Positions 34,250-43,288 of a stretch of 64,000 nt of DNA are shown piece after piece. The notes beneath the pieces were generated by a model. The model saw only the letters and a list, made by a program, of their open reading frames with translations, was not told the origin of the DNA and did not search any database. Source of the DNA: Paenibacillus pinisoli (GTDB lineage: Bacteria > Bacillota > Bacilli > Paenibacillales > Paenibacillaceae); the NCBI RefSeq assembly GCF_003605435.1, contig NZ_QXQB01000001.1:1488001-1552000 (forward strand), in the 5' to 3' direction. The translations under genes were made by a program, and so were the position numbers. Positions within the stretch are counted from its first letter, which is position 1. Each line of letters starts with the position of its first letter.

Positions 34250-35464
34250 ATGGCGATTTTAGAAGCCAAAAAGTTAACCAAAATTTTCGGAGATGATCCG
34301 AAAAAGGCCATACCGCTGCTGGAGAAAGGTTGGTCCAAAGAGAAAATATTGAGGGAAACGAAGCTGACCGTCGGTGTCAATCAAGCGGACTTCACCATTG
34401 AATCCGGTCAGATCTTCGTCATCATGGGCTTGTCAGGCAGCGGCAAGTCAACGCTTGTCCGGCTGCTGAACCGGCTGATCGAGCCTACAACCGGCCAGCT
34501 GCTGTTCAACGGGAATGACGTCCTGAAGATGAACGCAGAGCAGCTCCGCCAATACCGCCGTAAGAATATCGGCATGGTATTCCAGAAGTTCGCGCTCTTC
34601 CCTCACCGGACCGTCATTCAGAACATTGAATACGGCCTGGAGGTTCAAGGGATCGATAAGAAGAAGCGGCGCGAGATGGCGATGGAATCGCTGAAGCTCG
34701 TCGGCCTGTCCGGCTACGAGAACAGCTATCCGCATCAGCTCAGCGGCGGCATGCAGCAGCGTGTCGGCCTGGCGCGCGGACTTGCGAACGATCCCGAAGT
34801 GCTGCTTATGGACGAGGCGTTCAGCGCGCTTGATCCGCTCATCCGCAAGGATATGCAGGATGAACTGCTGGAGCTTCAGACCAAAATGAAAAAAACGATC
34901 GTGTTCATTACGCATGATCTGGATGAAGCTCTGCGGATCGGAGATCAAATCGCGTTAATGAAGGACGGCAGCATCGTTCAGATCGGGACGCCGGAAGAAA
35001 TTCTGATGCAGCCGGCCAACAAATATGTGGAGCGGTTCGTCGAGGACGTCGACTTGTCGAAGGTATTGACCGCATCCCATGCGATGGAGAAGGCAGAGAC
35101 CATTACGATCGACAAAGGTCCGCGTGTTGCGCTCCAGTTCATGCGCGACCGGGGCGTCTCCAGCCTGTATGTTGTCGACCGTTCCATGAAGCTGCTCGGG
35201 CTTGTGTCGGCGGAGGATGCGTCGGCCGCTCTGAAGGAAGCGAAGGGCCTCGAGGACGTGATGCAGAAGGAAGTGCCTGTCACTTCCCCGGATTCGCTAT
35301 TGAATGAATTGTTTGAATTGATGGGAGGCGCGAAGCTTCCGGTCGCTGTAACGGATGATACCGGAAGGCTGAGAGGCGTTGTCATCAAAGGCGCCGTGCT
35401 TGCGGCGCTAGCGGGCAACGGCAATTCGCTGCTGGATGGAGGTGATTCGAATGAATCTGCCTAA
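34250..35464 (+). CDS. opuAA: Glycine betaine ABC transporter ATP-binding protein OpuAA
   Basis: 404 residues. Walker A GLSGSGKST, Q-loop VFQKFALFPHRTV, signature LSGGMQQRVGLARGL, Walker B VLLMDEAFSALDP and H-loop FITHD are intact. The C-terminal part carries two CBS domains (MRDRGVSSLYVVDRSMKLLG and LPVAVTDDTGRLRGV), which gate OpuA by ionic strength or cyclic-di-AMP. It powers uptake of glycine betaine or proline betaine under osmotic stress. Start 34250 has AAAGGGG upstream. First gene of opuAA-AB-AC. Confidence 0.95.
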   Translation: MAILEAKKLTKIFGDDPKKAIPLLEKGWSKEKILRETKLTVGVNQADFTIESGQIFVIMGLSGSGKSTLVRLLNRLIEPTTGQLLFNGNDVLKMNAEQLRQYRRKNIGMVFQKFALFPHRTVIQNIEYGLEVQGIDKKKRREMAMESLKLVGLSGYENSYPHQLSGGMQQRVGLARGLANDPEVLLMDEAFSALDPLIRKDMQDELLELQTKMKKTIVFITHDLDEALRIGDQIALMKDGSIVQIGTPEEILMQPANKYVERFVEDVDLSKVLTASHAMEKAETITIDKGPRVALQFMRDRGVSSLYVVDRSMKLLGLVSAEDASAALKEAKGLEDVMQKEVPVTSPDSLLNELFELMGGAKLPVAVTDDTGRLRGVVIKGAVLAALAGNGNSLLDGGDSNESA

Positions 35465-36290
35465 AATTCCGCTTGCGGATTGGATCGAAACAATTGAGAA
35501 GTGGCTGGAAAACAATCTGGGGCCCTTCTTCGATATTATCAGCGCCATAATCGGCGGCACCGTGAACGGGCTCGATGATGTGCTGAGAGGTCTTCCCGCA
35601 CTGGTGATCATTGCTGTATTCGTCGTACTTGCCTGGTTCCTTGGCAAATGGAAGTTGGCCCTCTTCACCGCCATCGGTCTGCTCATCATCGAGAATCTGG
35701 GCTTATGGGGCCCGACGATGCAGACGCTCGCGCTTGTGCTGACAGCCGCAATCATATCGGTCGTCATCGGCGTGCCGATCGGAATCTTATGTGCCAGAAG
35801 CAATGCTATGCAGAGAATCTTTACCCCCTTGTTAGACTTCATGCAAACGATGCCTGCATTCGTGTATCTGCTTCCGGCCGTAACTTTCTTCCGGCTTGGC
35901 GTCGTGCCCGGCGTCATCTCATCCATTATATTTGCTATACCGCCTACGATCCGCTTAACCAATCTGGGGATCAGGCAAGTACCTGGCGAGCTGGTAGAGG
36001 CGGCGGACGCCTTCGGCTCCACTCCGCTTCAGAAGCTGTTCAAGCTTCAGCTGCCTATCGCAGTACCTACGATTATGGCCGGCATTAACCAGACGATAAT
36101 GCTGTCCTTGTCTATGGTCGTCATCGCATCGATGATCGGCGCCCAAGGCGTCGGGGAATATGTCTACCGCGCGGTTACGCAAGGCCGGACAGGTGTCGGC
36201 TTCGAGGCTGGACTTGCTATCGTTATTCTGGCCATTATCCTGGACCGACTCACGCAGAAGGTCGTCCAGCGCACTGAAAAGCAATCTTAA
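35451..36290 (+). CDS. opuAB: Glycine betaine ABC transporter permease OpuAB
   Basis: 279 residues with several membrane segments (ALVIIAVFVVLAWFLGKW, LVLTAAIISVVIGVPIGILC) and the ProW pattern LDFMQTMPAFVYLLPAVTFF plus EAA-like ELVEAADAFGSTPLQKLFKL. GGAGGTGATTCGA precedes the ATG at 35451, so the upstream ATG at 35436 is rejected. It overlaps opuAA by 14 bases. Forms the channel of the osmoprotectant importer. Confidence 0.95.
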   Translation: MNLPKIPLADWIETIEKWLENNLGPFFDIISAIIGGTVNGLDDVLRGLPALVIIAVFVVLAWFLGKWKLALFTAIGLLIIENLGLWGPTMQTLALVLTAAIISVVIGVPIGILCARSNAMQRIFTPLLDFMQTMPAFVYLLPAVTFFRLGVVPGVISSIIFAIPPTIRLTNLGIRQVPGELVEAADAFGSTPLQKLFKLQLPIAVPTIMAGINQTIMLSLSMVVIASMIGAQGVGEYVYRAVTQGRTGVGFEAGLAIVILAIILDRLTQKVVQRTEKQS

Positions 36291-36321
36291 TGAAATGATA
36301 TTACAAATTAGGAGTGATTTG

Positions 36322-37206
36322 ATGAAGTTGAAAAAGTGGAGTTTACTTGTTGCAGTAGTCACGGCGCTAGCTATGCTGGCAGCATGCGGCGGAGGCAATT
36401 CTAACGGCAATGGCGGCGCCAAAGAGCCGAAGAAGGAAATCAAGCTGGCTTACGTCGCTTGGGATTCCGAGATCGCTAGCACGAATGTTGTAAGGGAAGT
36501 ATTGGAGCAGCGGCTAGGCTACAAGGTAGAGATGCTGCAGGTTGACGCTGGCCCAATGTGGTCCGGCATTGCCAACGGCAGTGCTGATGCGATGGTAGCC
36601 GCGTGGCTGCCAACGACGCATGAAACCTATGTGAAGGACAATGAAGGCAAATTCGAGGATTTGGGACCTAACCTGAACGGCACGAAGCTGGGGCTTGTTG
36701 TTCCTTCCTACATGGACATCACGAGCATTGAAGACTTGAGCGGCGATGTAGGCGAATCCTTGAAGCACACAATCGTCGGTATCGAGCCGGGCGCCGGACT
36801 GATGATGGCAACCGAGAAGGTACTGGAAGAATACGGTCTGTCAGACTGGAAGCTGCTCTCCAGCTCCTCCGCTGCGATGACGCAGGAACTCGAGAAAGCT
36901 TATGCGAATGAGGAGCCGATTGTGGTAACAGGCTGGACTCCGCACTGGAAGTTCGCGAAGATGGATCTGAAGTATCTGGAGGATCCTAAGGGCGTCTATG
37001 GTCAAGACGAGCAAATCCACACCATCGTACGCAATGGCCTGAAGGACGCTCAGCCGGAAGCCTACGCATTCCTGGACGCATTCGAATGGTCCCCTGACGA
37101 CATGGCCGAGGTCATGATTCAAATCGTCGAGGGCGCTTCTCCGGAAGCGGCAGCCAAGGCATGGGTGGAAGCAAATCCGGACAAAGTTGATGCTTGGTTG
37201 AAATAA
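36322..37206 (+). CDS. opuAC: Glycine betaine-binding lipoprotein OpuAC
   Basis: 294 residues from the ATG at 36322 (AGGAGTGATTTG site). Lipobox LAMLAAC, then a Gly/Asn linker. The OpuAC fold shows KEIKLAYVAWDSEIASTNVV, DAGPMWSGIANGSADAMVAA, WLPTTHETY and VVTGWTPHWKFAKMDLKYLE; the conserved Trp residues build the aromatic betaine cage. Extracellular receptor of the OpuA system, 31 nt after the permease. Confidence 0.95.
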   Translation: MKLKKWSLLVAVVTALAMLAACGGGNSNGNGGAKEPKKEIKLAYVAWDSEIASTNVVREVLEQRLGYKVEMLQVDAGPMWSGIANGSADAMVAAWLPTTHETYVKDNEGKFEDLGPNLNGTKLGLVVPSYMDITSIEDLSGDVGESLKHTIVGIEPGAGLMMATEKVLEEYGLSDWKLLSSSSAAMTQELEKAYANEEPIVVTGWTPHWKFAKMDLKYLEDPKGVYGQDEQIHTIVRNGLKDAQPEAYAFLDAFEWSPDDMAEVMIQIVEGASPEAAAKAWVEANPDKVDAWLK

Positions 37207-37242
37207 GGCATACATTCATCATTGATGGATTAAGCTGAAATA

Positions 37243-37276
37243 AAAGAGGACACCGAATTCCGCGGTGTCCTCTTTT
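37243..37276. terminator. Bidirectional terminator between opuAC and SLH beta-lactamase-fold gene
   Basis: AAAAGAGGACACCG pairs with CGGTGTCCTCTTTT around a six-base loop. A and T runs on both sides make it work for both convergent genes. Confidence 0.93.
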
Positions 37277-37293
37277 CATTTGATCATTAACGA

Positions 37294-39414
37294 CTAAGCT
37301 GCTTCCTGCGCTTCAGCCGCAGGCGTATCGGATGGAGCAGCCTGCGCTTGCTGCAGCAGCGCAGCATAGATTTGATCTGTTGGCGAGAAGTTCAGCGCGA
37401 ACAAGATCGCCGCTTCTTCCGCACGGTTCAAGGCTTTGCCGGACAGGAAGTCAATTGTTCCGTCTTCCTTCACCTGTACCTCAGGACCGTGAACCTGGAA
37501 TGCAATCAGCGTGCGTACCGCATCAGCGGCCCACTCAGCTGTACCCGGAGCCAGCTTGATGCTCTGGAATGCTTCAGGGTCATATTGTCCCACAAGCATT
37601 CTCCACAGGATAGCCGCCGCTTCCTGGCGGGTAATCGCTTGATCCGGCTTGAAGCTGCCTTTGCCATTGCCTTGAACAAGTCCAATCTCGAACGCCGCCT
37701 GCACGTAGCCTGCATTCTGATGACCAGTCAGGTCTGTGAAAGCAGCTGGCTCCGCTTTGCTTGCCGGAACCATGAACAGCGATAGCGCATTTTTCACAAA
37801 TTCGCTTCTTGTTACAGCCTGTTCCGGATTGAAGTTTTGGTTCGCTTTGTTTTCGTAATAGCCTATCGATTGAAGGGCATGGATAACTTGCGCGTATGGA
37901 TGATCTGCCGGGATGTCCTCATAGCCCACTGCAGCGTCGCCTTTCTTCGCATAGCCGAACGGATTCAGATACGGCTCTTTCATATACACCGCATTGCCGC
38001 TCGCGTCCAGCTTGAACGCTGTGAATTGGCCGGTTAGCTGATCGACAAACAGGTTGGCGTCCACTTGCTTCAGCTCTCTCGTCCCCAGAAAAGCGTCATG
38101 GATCGTAAGCTTTTCTTCACCTTGAACGGCTGACTTCAAGACATTAAGTCGCAGGTCCGAGTAATAGCCTGCGAATTTAGCCAGCTCGCCCGGCTTCGCC
38201 TCATAAGCATCCAGCTTCGCTGGAGCCGCATATTGCGGGAAGAAGGTCGAGATGAACTGCGAGTAGAGCAGGTTGCGCAGTGCTCCGTTTTGATTGTAAG
38301 TCAGGAACACGCCTGTGTTTTGCTCCGGAATAAAGAATAGATAAGAGCTGAAACCGCCCAGATCGCCTGCTTTAGTAATGACCTTGGAGCTGCTGCCTGC
38401 GCCAGGAATCTGGAACGGCGCTTCGAATCCGTATGTCGTGTTCGGCAGAAGCTCATGAATGGAGGAACGATATACCCCCATCTGCTTCACGGAATCCTCG
38501 GACAAGATGCGGCTATCGCCGGATACTCCTCCGCTTAGGAACGCTAGCATGAACTTGCTCATGTCCTCAGACGTGGACAGCATGCCGCCTTGCGGCATCA
38601 CGGTTGGCGTCAAGGCATAAGGCTCGATTGGCGTATTGGCTGGTCCATAGCCGACAGCCAGGTTATCCTTCAGCTTGCCTTCAAGCAGGAATCCGCTGCT
38701 CTCCATGCCAAGCGGCTCGAAGATATGCTTCTCTATGTAGTCGGCATACGGCTCTCCGCTTACCTTCTCCACGATCAATCCCAATACCATGGAAGCATAA
38801 TTGTCATACATATAAGAGCCACCCGGCTCCCTTACAACCGGAGGCACGTTCGCGCGGACATAATCCTCGATTTCGACGACTTTCTCAAAGTCCTGATGGA
38901 TATCCTCCGGCTTCGGATCACGGATCTCAAATCCGGTCGTATGCGTCAGAAGGTTCTCGATCGTAACTGGCTTGTTGAACGGGTTCTGCAGTGTAAAGCC
39001 GTTGAGATGCTTGGTGAAATCATCCTGCAGGCTAAGCTTGCCCTGCTCGGCCAACTGCATGATCGCTGCCGCCGTTATGCTCTTGGACACAGAAGCGATG
39101 CGGAAGACCGAGGATGCGGGATCTACCGCCTTCTTGCCTTCCAGGTCGGCATAGCCGTAACCCTTCTGCGCAAGCACTTGTCCGTCCTTGACCACAACGA
39201 CAGATGCACCTACATAATGGGGCTTGGTCGTCTCAGCCGCGAAGAAGTCATCCAGGAACGCTGCTGCGCTTGTCGCATCCAGCGCCTTGCCCGCCGCAGG
39301 CGTATCCGCTCCGGCAGCCGATGCCTGGAAGGCCGGCGTCAGAAGCGTAAGCGACAACGCTGCCGCTACGGCAGATTTGAACCAGAAAGAAGATCGTACC
39401 GATAAAGTTTTCAC
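37294..39414 (-). CDS. S-layer-anchored serine hydrolase of beta-lactamase fold
   Basis: 706 residues, GTG start at 39414 with GGAG seven bases upstream. Signal peptide (LSLTLLTPAFQASAAG). Class C beta-lactamase/esterase domain about 45-370 with the active-site FRIASVSKSITAAAIMQLAE (S-x-x-K) and YMYDNYASMVLGLIVEK (Y-x-N). A middle domain (YYSDLRLNVLKSAV) as in related esterases. Three C-terminal SLH domains, the last diverged, ending RAEEAAILFALNFSP, followed by an Ala/Gln tail. Likely a D-amino-acid peptidase or esterase held at the cell surface; real beta-lactamase activity is not implied. Confidence 0.9.
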   Translation of the reverse strand: MKTLSVRSSFWFKSAVAAALSLTLLTPAFQASAAGADTPAAGKALDATSAAAFLDDFFAAETTKPHYVGASVVVVKDGQVLAQKGYGYADLEGKKAVDPASSVFRIASVSKSITAAAIMQLAEQGKLSLQDDFTKHLNGFTLQNPFNKPVTIENLLTHTTGFEIRDPKPEDIHQDFEKVVEIEDYVRANVPPVVREPGGSYMYDNYASMVLGLIVEKVSGEPYADYIEKHIFEPLGMESSGFLLEGKLKDNLAVGYGPANTPIEPYALTPTVMPQGGMLSTSEDMSKFMLAFLSGGVSGDSRILSEDSVKQMGVYRSSIHELLPNTTYGFEAPFQIPGAGSSSKVITKAGDLGGFSSYLFFIPEQNTGVFLTYNQNGALRNLLYSQFISTFFPQYAAPAKLDAYEAKPGELAKFAGYYSDLRLNVLKSAVQGEEKLTIHDAFLGTRELKQVDANLFVDQLTGQFTAFKLDASGNAVYMKEPYLNPFGYAKKGDAAVGYEDIPADHPYAQVIHALQSIGYYENKANQNFNPEQAVTRSEFVKNALSLFMVPASKAEPAAFTDLTGHQNAGYVQAAFEIGLVQGNGKGSFKPDQAITRQEAAAILWRMLVGQYDPEAFQSIKLAPGTAEWAADAVRTLIAFQVHGPEVQVKEDGTIDFLSGKALNRAEEAAILFALNFSPTDQIYAALLQQAQAAPSDTPAAEAQEAA

Positions 39415-39500
39415 TCTCTCACTCCATTCCTATTATTGCTAGACTCTCTACTATTTACGAGAATGAGCTGGAATCGTTTCATCATTTTGGAAATAAAAAA

Positions 39501-39532
39501 GCCTCCGGCGCTCTTTCACGAGCGCCGGAGGC
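39501..39532 (-). terminator. Strong terminator of FAD oxidoreductase gene
   Basis: GCCTCCGGCGCTC and GAGCGCCGGAGGC form a perfect 13-bp stem with a six-base loop. The minus strand continues with a T run (from AAAAAA at 39495-39500). Confidence 0.95.
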
Positions 39533-39555
39533 TTTCAATGAGTTAATTCCTGATA

Positions 39556-41475
39556 TTAATAAACAACACCTGCTGCGAAGGAAATGGCATCTTTGATCAG
39601 CATATACACATCGCCGTTTGTCAGGTTGTTCGGGTCCTTGATTGTGGCAAGCGTAGCGTCGAGCAGCGTGCCGTTCGACTTCAGGCGCTCCAGCGCGCCT
39701 TCCTTCTGGGCGCCCTCTTCAAGCGACAGCGCAAGCGTGTATGCCGCCTGCTCCAGCGTCAGCGGCTGCTTGGCCGGTTCCTCTATGCCCCCGACAGCGG
39801 CATCCGCCGAATGCGGGAAGGCTTCAGCGAACGCTTTCTGCACGCCTTTCATATTCATCAGCATTCGCTGCGGGTTGGACGCCGCGTCCAATTGGAAGTC
39901 ATTCGCATAAGCGCCTTGGGCAATGCCGATGCTTGCCGCAGCTTTAAGGCCTTCATATGCCGGATGCTTGATGAACGCATACGGTTCCGTCTTCGGAGCA
40001 TCCAGATCTACGCCTTGCTCCGTAAGCAGCGTCCGCAGCGACTGCACCAACGTCTCATCGGCTGCCAGCTGGCGAAGCGTCACGCTCTTGTCCATTGCGA
40101 GCTTCACTGCGGCGCCGGCTGCCTGGCCTGTCGCCATGCCCAGCGGCACTACGCGCGCACTGCCGTGCGGAAGCGTATCGAAGCTTGCGGAACGTCCGAC
40201 GACTAGCAGGCCGTCGACCGCTTGCGGAACCAAAGCGCCGAATGGAACGCCATACAGCTTCGGCGCCATAAGCACCGTGCCGCGGTCCGTCTTCGCCGAC
40301 GATGTGCTCTGAATATCTACCGGATAAGAGCCGAATGCAATATCGTCCGGATGCGTCCGCTGCTCCAGCAGGTCAATCATATTCAGGCGGTACATGCCGA
40401 CCAAGTGGCGCGTCTCGCGGATATACAGCTCAGGGGCAAGCTCGCCAAGCTCGATCGACTCAAATTCCGGATACAGCTTCTTCGCATGCTCCAGCATAAG
40501 CGGGATTTCTTTGCGGGCGATTTCGTAAGCTTCCTCTTTGGAAGCCGGGTCGAACGGATCAACACCGAAAATCTGGACGGAGTTGACCAGCATCGTTTCA
40601 TTATTTTGGCGGCCAAGGTTGAAGCCGCGTGAACGGATGCGCTCAGGGTTCGTAGACGGATAATCCCACATCTCGATGTAGCCCCATGCGCTCTGATCAT
40701 TGGCTCCTGTGCCCGGGTATTCGTCGTTGTTCAAGCGATGCTTGATCTTCCCCCATACTTCAGGCGTTACGTTCTTCAGCGTGAACACCGGCGTTACCGC
40801 CATCAGCAGCTTCGTATCGCCGATATCCTCACGGCCGAATGTAAACTCTGCGCCAGCGGCTGCAGCAAAGTCAGCGTCCTGCGTAGCATCGATCACCGCG
40901 CTTGCGCTTACATTCAGCTCCTTGCCGTCTCCCAGCGTCAGCTTGACGCCTTTCACAGTCGGAGTGCCGTCGGCTGCCTTCTCTACAATCGGTTCGATGG
41001 ACTTGGCGCCCATACGCACTTCAATCAGCTTCTCGGCTTCCACCAGCTTGTGGAATGCGTTGGCAGCTGTCGTAATATCGAAGGAATCGCCTTCGATCTG
41101 ATCGAACCATTCCTTGAACAAACCTTTATTGTAATAATCCTTGCCGTCCGGCTTGCGGTTCATGTCCAGGCTGTTCAGCCACCCGAGCGTGAATAAGCCG
41201 CCCAATATCTCCCGGTCCTTGCCGTCAACAAGCAGCGTCTTCAGGCCGTTGCGCGCGGCGGATACTGCTGCAGTCACGCCTTCCGGGTCAGTACCGACGA
41301 CAATGACGTCATATTGCTCCTGAGGCGTCTCCACTTGCGGAATCTCCGTAACGCTCGTCGGCTCCGGAGTCGGCCCGGCTTTGTCGGACCTTGTTGTGTA
41401 CCACACAACCAAAATACATGCGGCAATGACCAAAATTCCTGCGGGTAATAACCATTTCATTTTTTGATTCTTCAT
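39556..41475 (-). CDS. Membrane-anchored FAD-dependent oxidoreductase
   Basis: 639 residues. N-terminal helix MKWLLPAGILVIAACILVVW anchors or exports it. Then a Rossmann FAD site: YDVIVVGTDPEGVTAAVSAA with LLVDGKDREILGG, and the FAD_oxidored pattern VIDATQDADFAAAAGAEF and ETRHLVGMYRLN, closing with LVVGRSASFDTLPHGSARVV and GMATGQAAGAAVKLA. The C-terminal 130 residues contain weak SLH-like stretches (AYEGLKAAASIGIAQGAY). Start 41475 follows AGGGAACGTT; a GTG at 41493 has no spacing. Substrate unknown. Confidence 0.87.
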   Translation of the reverse strand: MKNQKMKWLLPAGILVIAACILVVWYTTRSDKAGPTPEPTSVTEIPQVETPQEQYDVIVVGTDPEGVTAAVSAARNGLKTLLVDGKDREILGGLFTLGWLNSLDMNRKPDGKDYYNKGLFKEWFDQIEGDSFDITTAANAFHKLVEAEKLIEVRMGAKSIEPIVEKAADGTPTVKGVKLTLGDGKELNVSASAVIDATQDADFAAAAGAEFTFGREDIGDTKLLMAVTPVFTLKNVTPEVWGKIKHRLNNDEYPGTGANDQSAWGYIEMWDYPSTNPERIRSRGFNLGRQNNETMLVNSVQIFGVDPFDPASKEEAYEIARKEIPLMLEHAKKLYPEFESIELGELAPELYIRETRHLVGMYRLNMIDLLEQRTHPDDIAFGSYPVDIQSTSSAKTDRGTVLMAPKLYGVPFGALVPQAVDGLLVVGRSASFDTLPHGSARVVPLGMATGQAAGAAVKLAMDKSVTLRQLAADETLVQSLRTLLTEQGVDLDAPKTEPYAFIKHPAYEGLKAAASIGIAQGAYANDFQLDAASNPQRMLMNMKGVQKAFAEAFPHSADAAVGGIEEPAKQPLTLEQAAYTLALSLEEGAQKEGALERLKSNGTLLDATLATIKDPNNLTNGDVYMLIKDAISFAAGVVY

Positions 41476-41593
41476 AACGTTCCCTGGATGCACTCCTTTG
41501 TACTGCTCTATTTTCTGTACCTCTATCAGTCTACCAAAACATAGAGTGCGTGTGGTTAATATTTTCTTAAGAGATTTGAAGAAAACCTAAAAA

Positions 41594-41631
41594 AATCCTC
41601 CTACGGGGCATTTTGCTCCCGTTGGAGGATT
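41594..41631 (-). terminator. Terminator of prfC
   Basis: AATCCTCC (41594-41601) pairs with GGAGGATT (41624-41631), extended by ACGGG/CCCGT. The A run at 41589-41595 gives T residues on the minus strand. Confidence 0.9.
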
Positions 41632-41646
41632 GTTATCCTATGCAAA

Positions 41647-43233
41647 TTATGGAGCCGTCTCCAGGAACTTGGAGGTCGGGTTTTTGTCCATCGCTGTCCG
41701 CATCGCATATTCATTCTCGAACAAAGCAACGTAATTGCCTTTCTTGTCCTTGACCAGCGTCGAGTTGATTCGGAACTTGGATGGGTCGATCTTCTCGTCC
41801 ACAATCCATCTTGCGAATTGGAACGTCATCCGGTGCAGCTGGATATCTACGCCGTATTCCGCCTTCATCCGATGCTCGAACACCTCGAACTGCAGATGGC
41901 CGACAACGCCCAGAATCGTCTCGTCGAAGTTGCCGGTCGAATAGAACACCTGAATCGTGCCCTCCTCCGTCAGCTGGTCGAGACCCTTCTGGTACTGCTT
42001 ATGCTTCAGCGCGTTCTTGACCGTAACCTTGGAGAAGATCTCCGGCGAGAAGGTCGGCAGCTCGTCGAACTCCACCTCAGAGCCCTGCGAGAGCGAATCT
42101 CCGATGCGGAAGATGCCCGGATCGAACAAGCCGATGATATCGCCCGGATATGCCGTCTCGACGATATCGCGGTCCTGGGCCAAAAACTGCTGCGGCTGGG
42201 ACAGCTTGATCTCCTTCTTGTTGCGGACATGCTTGACGGCCATGCCCCGCTCGAACCGTCCCGAGCAGATGCGCAGGAACGCAATCCGGTCACGGTGCGC
42301 CGGATTCATGTTCGCCTGAATCTTGAACACGTAGCCGCTAAACTTCTCGTTCGTCGGCTCTATCTCGCCTGATGTGCTATTGCGCGGCCCCGGCTTCGGC
42401 GCAAGCTGCAGGAAGTTCTCCAGGAACGTCTGCACGCCGAAGTTGTTCACGGCGCTGCCGAAGAAGATTGGCGTGAGCTCACCTGCACGCACCTTATCGT
42501 AATCGAACGGGTCGCCCGCCACATCCAGCAGCTCCAGCTCGGAGATCAACTGGTCGGTTAAGTAATCGCCGGCCATCTCGCGGATGATGGAGTCGTTGTA
42601 GTCGCTGACCTTGCGCACTTCAATCGTGGAATGGTCATTGCCCTGGAACAGCTCTACCTGCGACTTCATCCGGTCGTAGACGCCGCATAGCTCGCGGCCC
42701 ATCCCGATCGGCCAGTTCATCGGTACGGAGCGAATGCCAAGCACCTGCTCCAGCTCCTCCATCAGCTCGAACGGACTTTTCCCTTCACGGTCAAGCTTGT
42801 TAATGAACGTGAAGATCGGAATGCCGCGCTTGCGGCATACCTGGAACAGCTTGATGGTCTGCGCCTCGACGCCCTTCGCGACGTCAATTAGCATGACCGC
42901 GCTGTCCGCCGCGGTAAGCGTACGATACGTATCCTCGGAGAAGTCTTGGTGACCCGGGGTGTCCAGAATGTTCACACGATGGTCCAGATAATCGAATTGC
43001 ATAACGGAAGAAGTAACCGAGATGCCCCGCTGCTTCTCAATCTCCATCCAGTCTGACGTTGCATGGCGGTTAGCCTTGCGCGCTTTGACAGACCCTGCAA
43101 GCCGAATGGCTCCTCCGAATAGGAGGAGCTTCTCGGTCAGGGTCGTCTTCCCTGCGTCAGGGTGGGAGATAATAGCGAACGTGCGTCTTCTGTCCACTTC
43201 CTGTTTAATTTCATCGCTTAATGATTGACTCAT
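41647..43233 (-). CDS. prfC: Peptide chain release factor 3
   Basis: 528 residues, the normal length. GTPase domain: FAIISHPDAGKTTLTEKLLL (P-loop), DTPGHQDFSEDTYRTL (switch II), FINKLDREGKSP (NKxD). RF3-specific EKQRGISVTSSVMQFDYLDH. Domain II and the C-terminal domain follow (FQFARWIVDEKIDPSKFRIN). RF3 removes RF1/RF2 from the ribosome after peptide release. Single gene with its own terminator; ribosome site AAGGGAAGG. Confidence 0.96.
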   Translation of the reverse strand: MSQSLSDEIKQEVDRRRTFAIISHPDAGKTTLTEKLLLFGGAIRLAGSVKARKANRHATSDWMEIEKQRGISVTSSVMQFDYLDHRVNILDTPGHQDFSEDTYRTLTAADSAVMLIDVAKGVEAQTIKLFQVCRKRGIPIFTFINKLDREGKSPFELMEELEQVLGIRSVPMNWPIGMGRELCGVYDRMKSQVELFQGNDHSTIEVRKVSDYNDSIIREMAGDYLTDQLISELELLDVAGDPFDYDKVRAGELTPIFFGSAVNNFGVQTFLENFLQLAPKPGPRNSTSGEIEPTNEKFSGYVFKIQANMNPAHRDRIAFLRICSGRFERGMAVKHVRNKKEIKLSQPQQFLAQDRDIVETAYPGDIIGLFDPGIFRIGDSLSQGSEVEFDELPTFSPEIFSKVTVKNALKHKQYQKGLDQLTEEGTIQVFYSTGNFDETILGVVGHLQFEVFEHRMKAEYGVDIQLHRMTFQFARWIVDEKIDPSKFRINSTLVKDKKGNYVALFENEYAMRTAMDKNPTSKFLETAP

Positions 43234-43288
43234 GCTTGCCTTCCCTTCACTTTATGCAAGGTTTACGACAGCGCAAGCAGCACGGATG

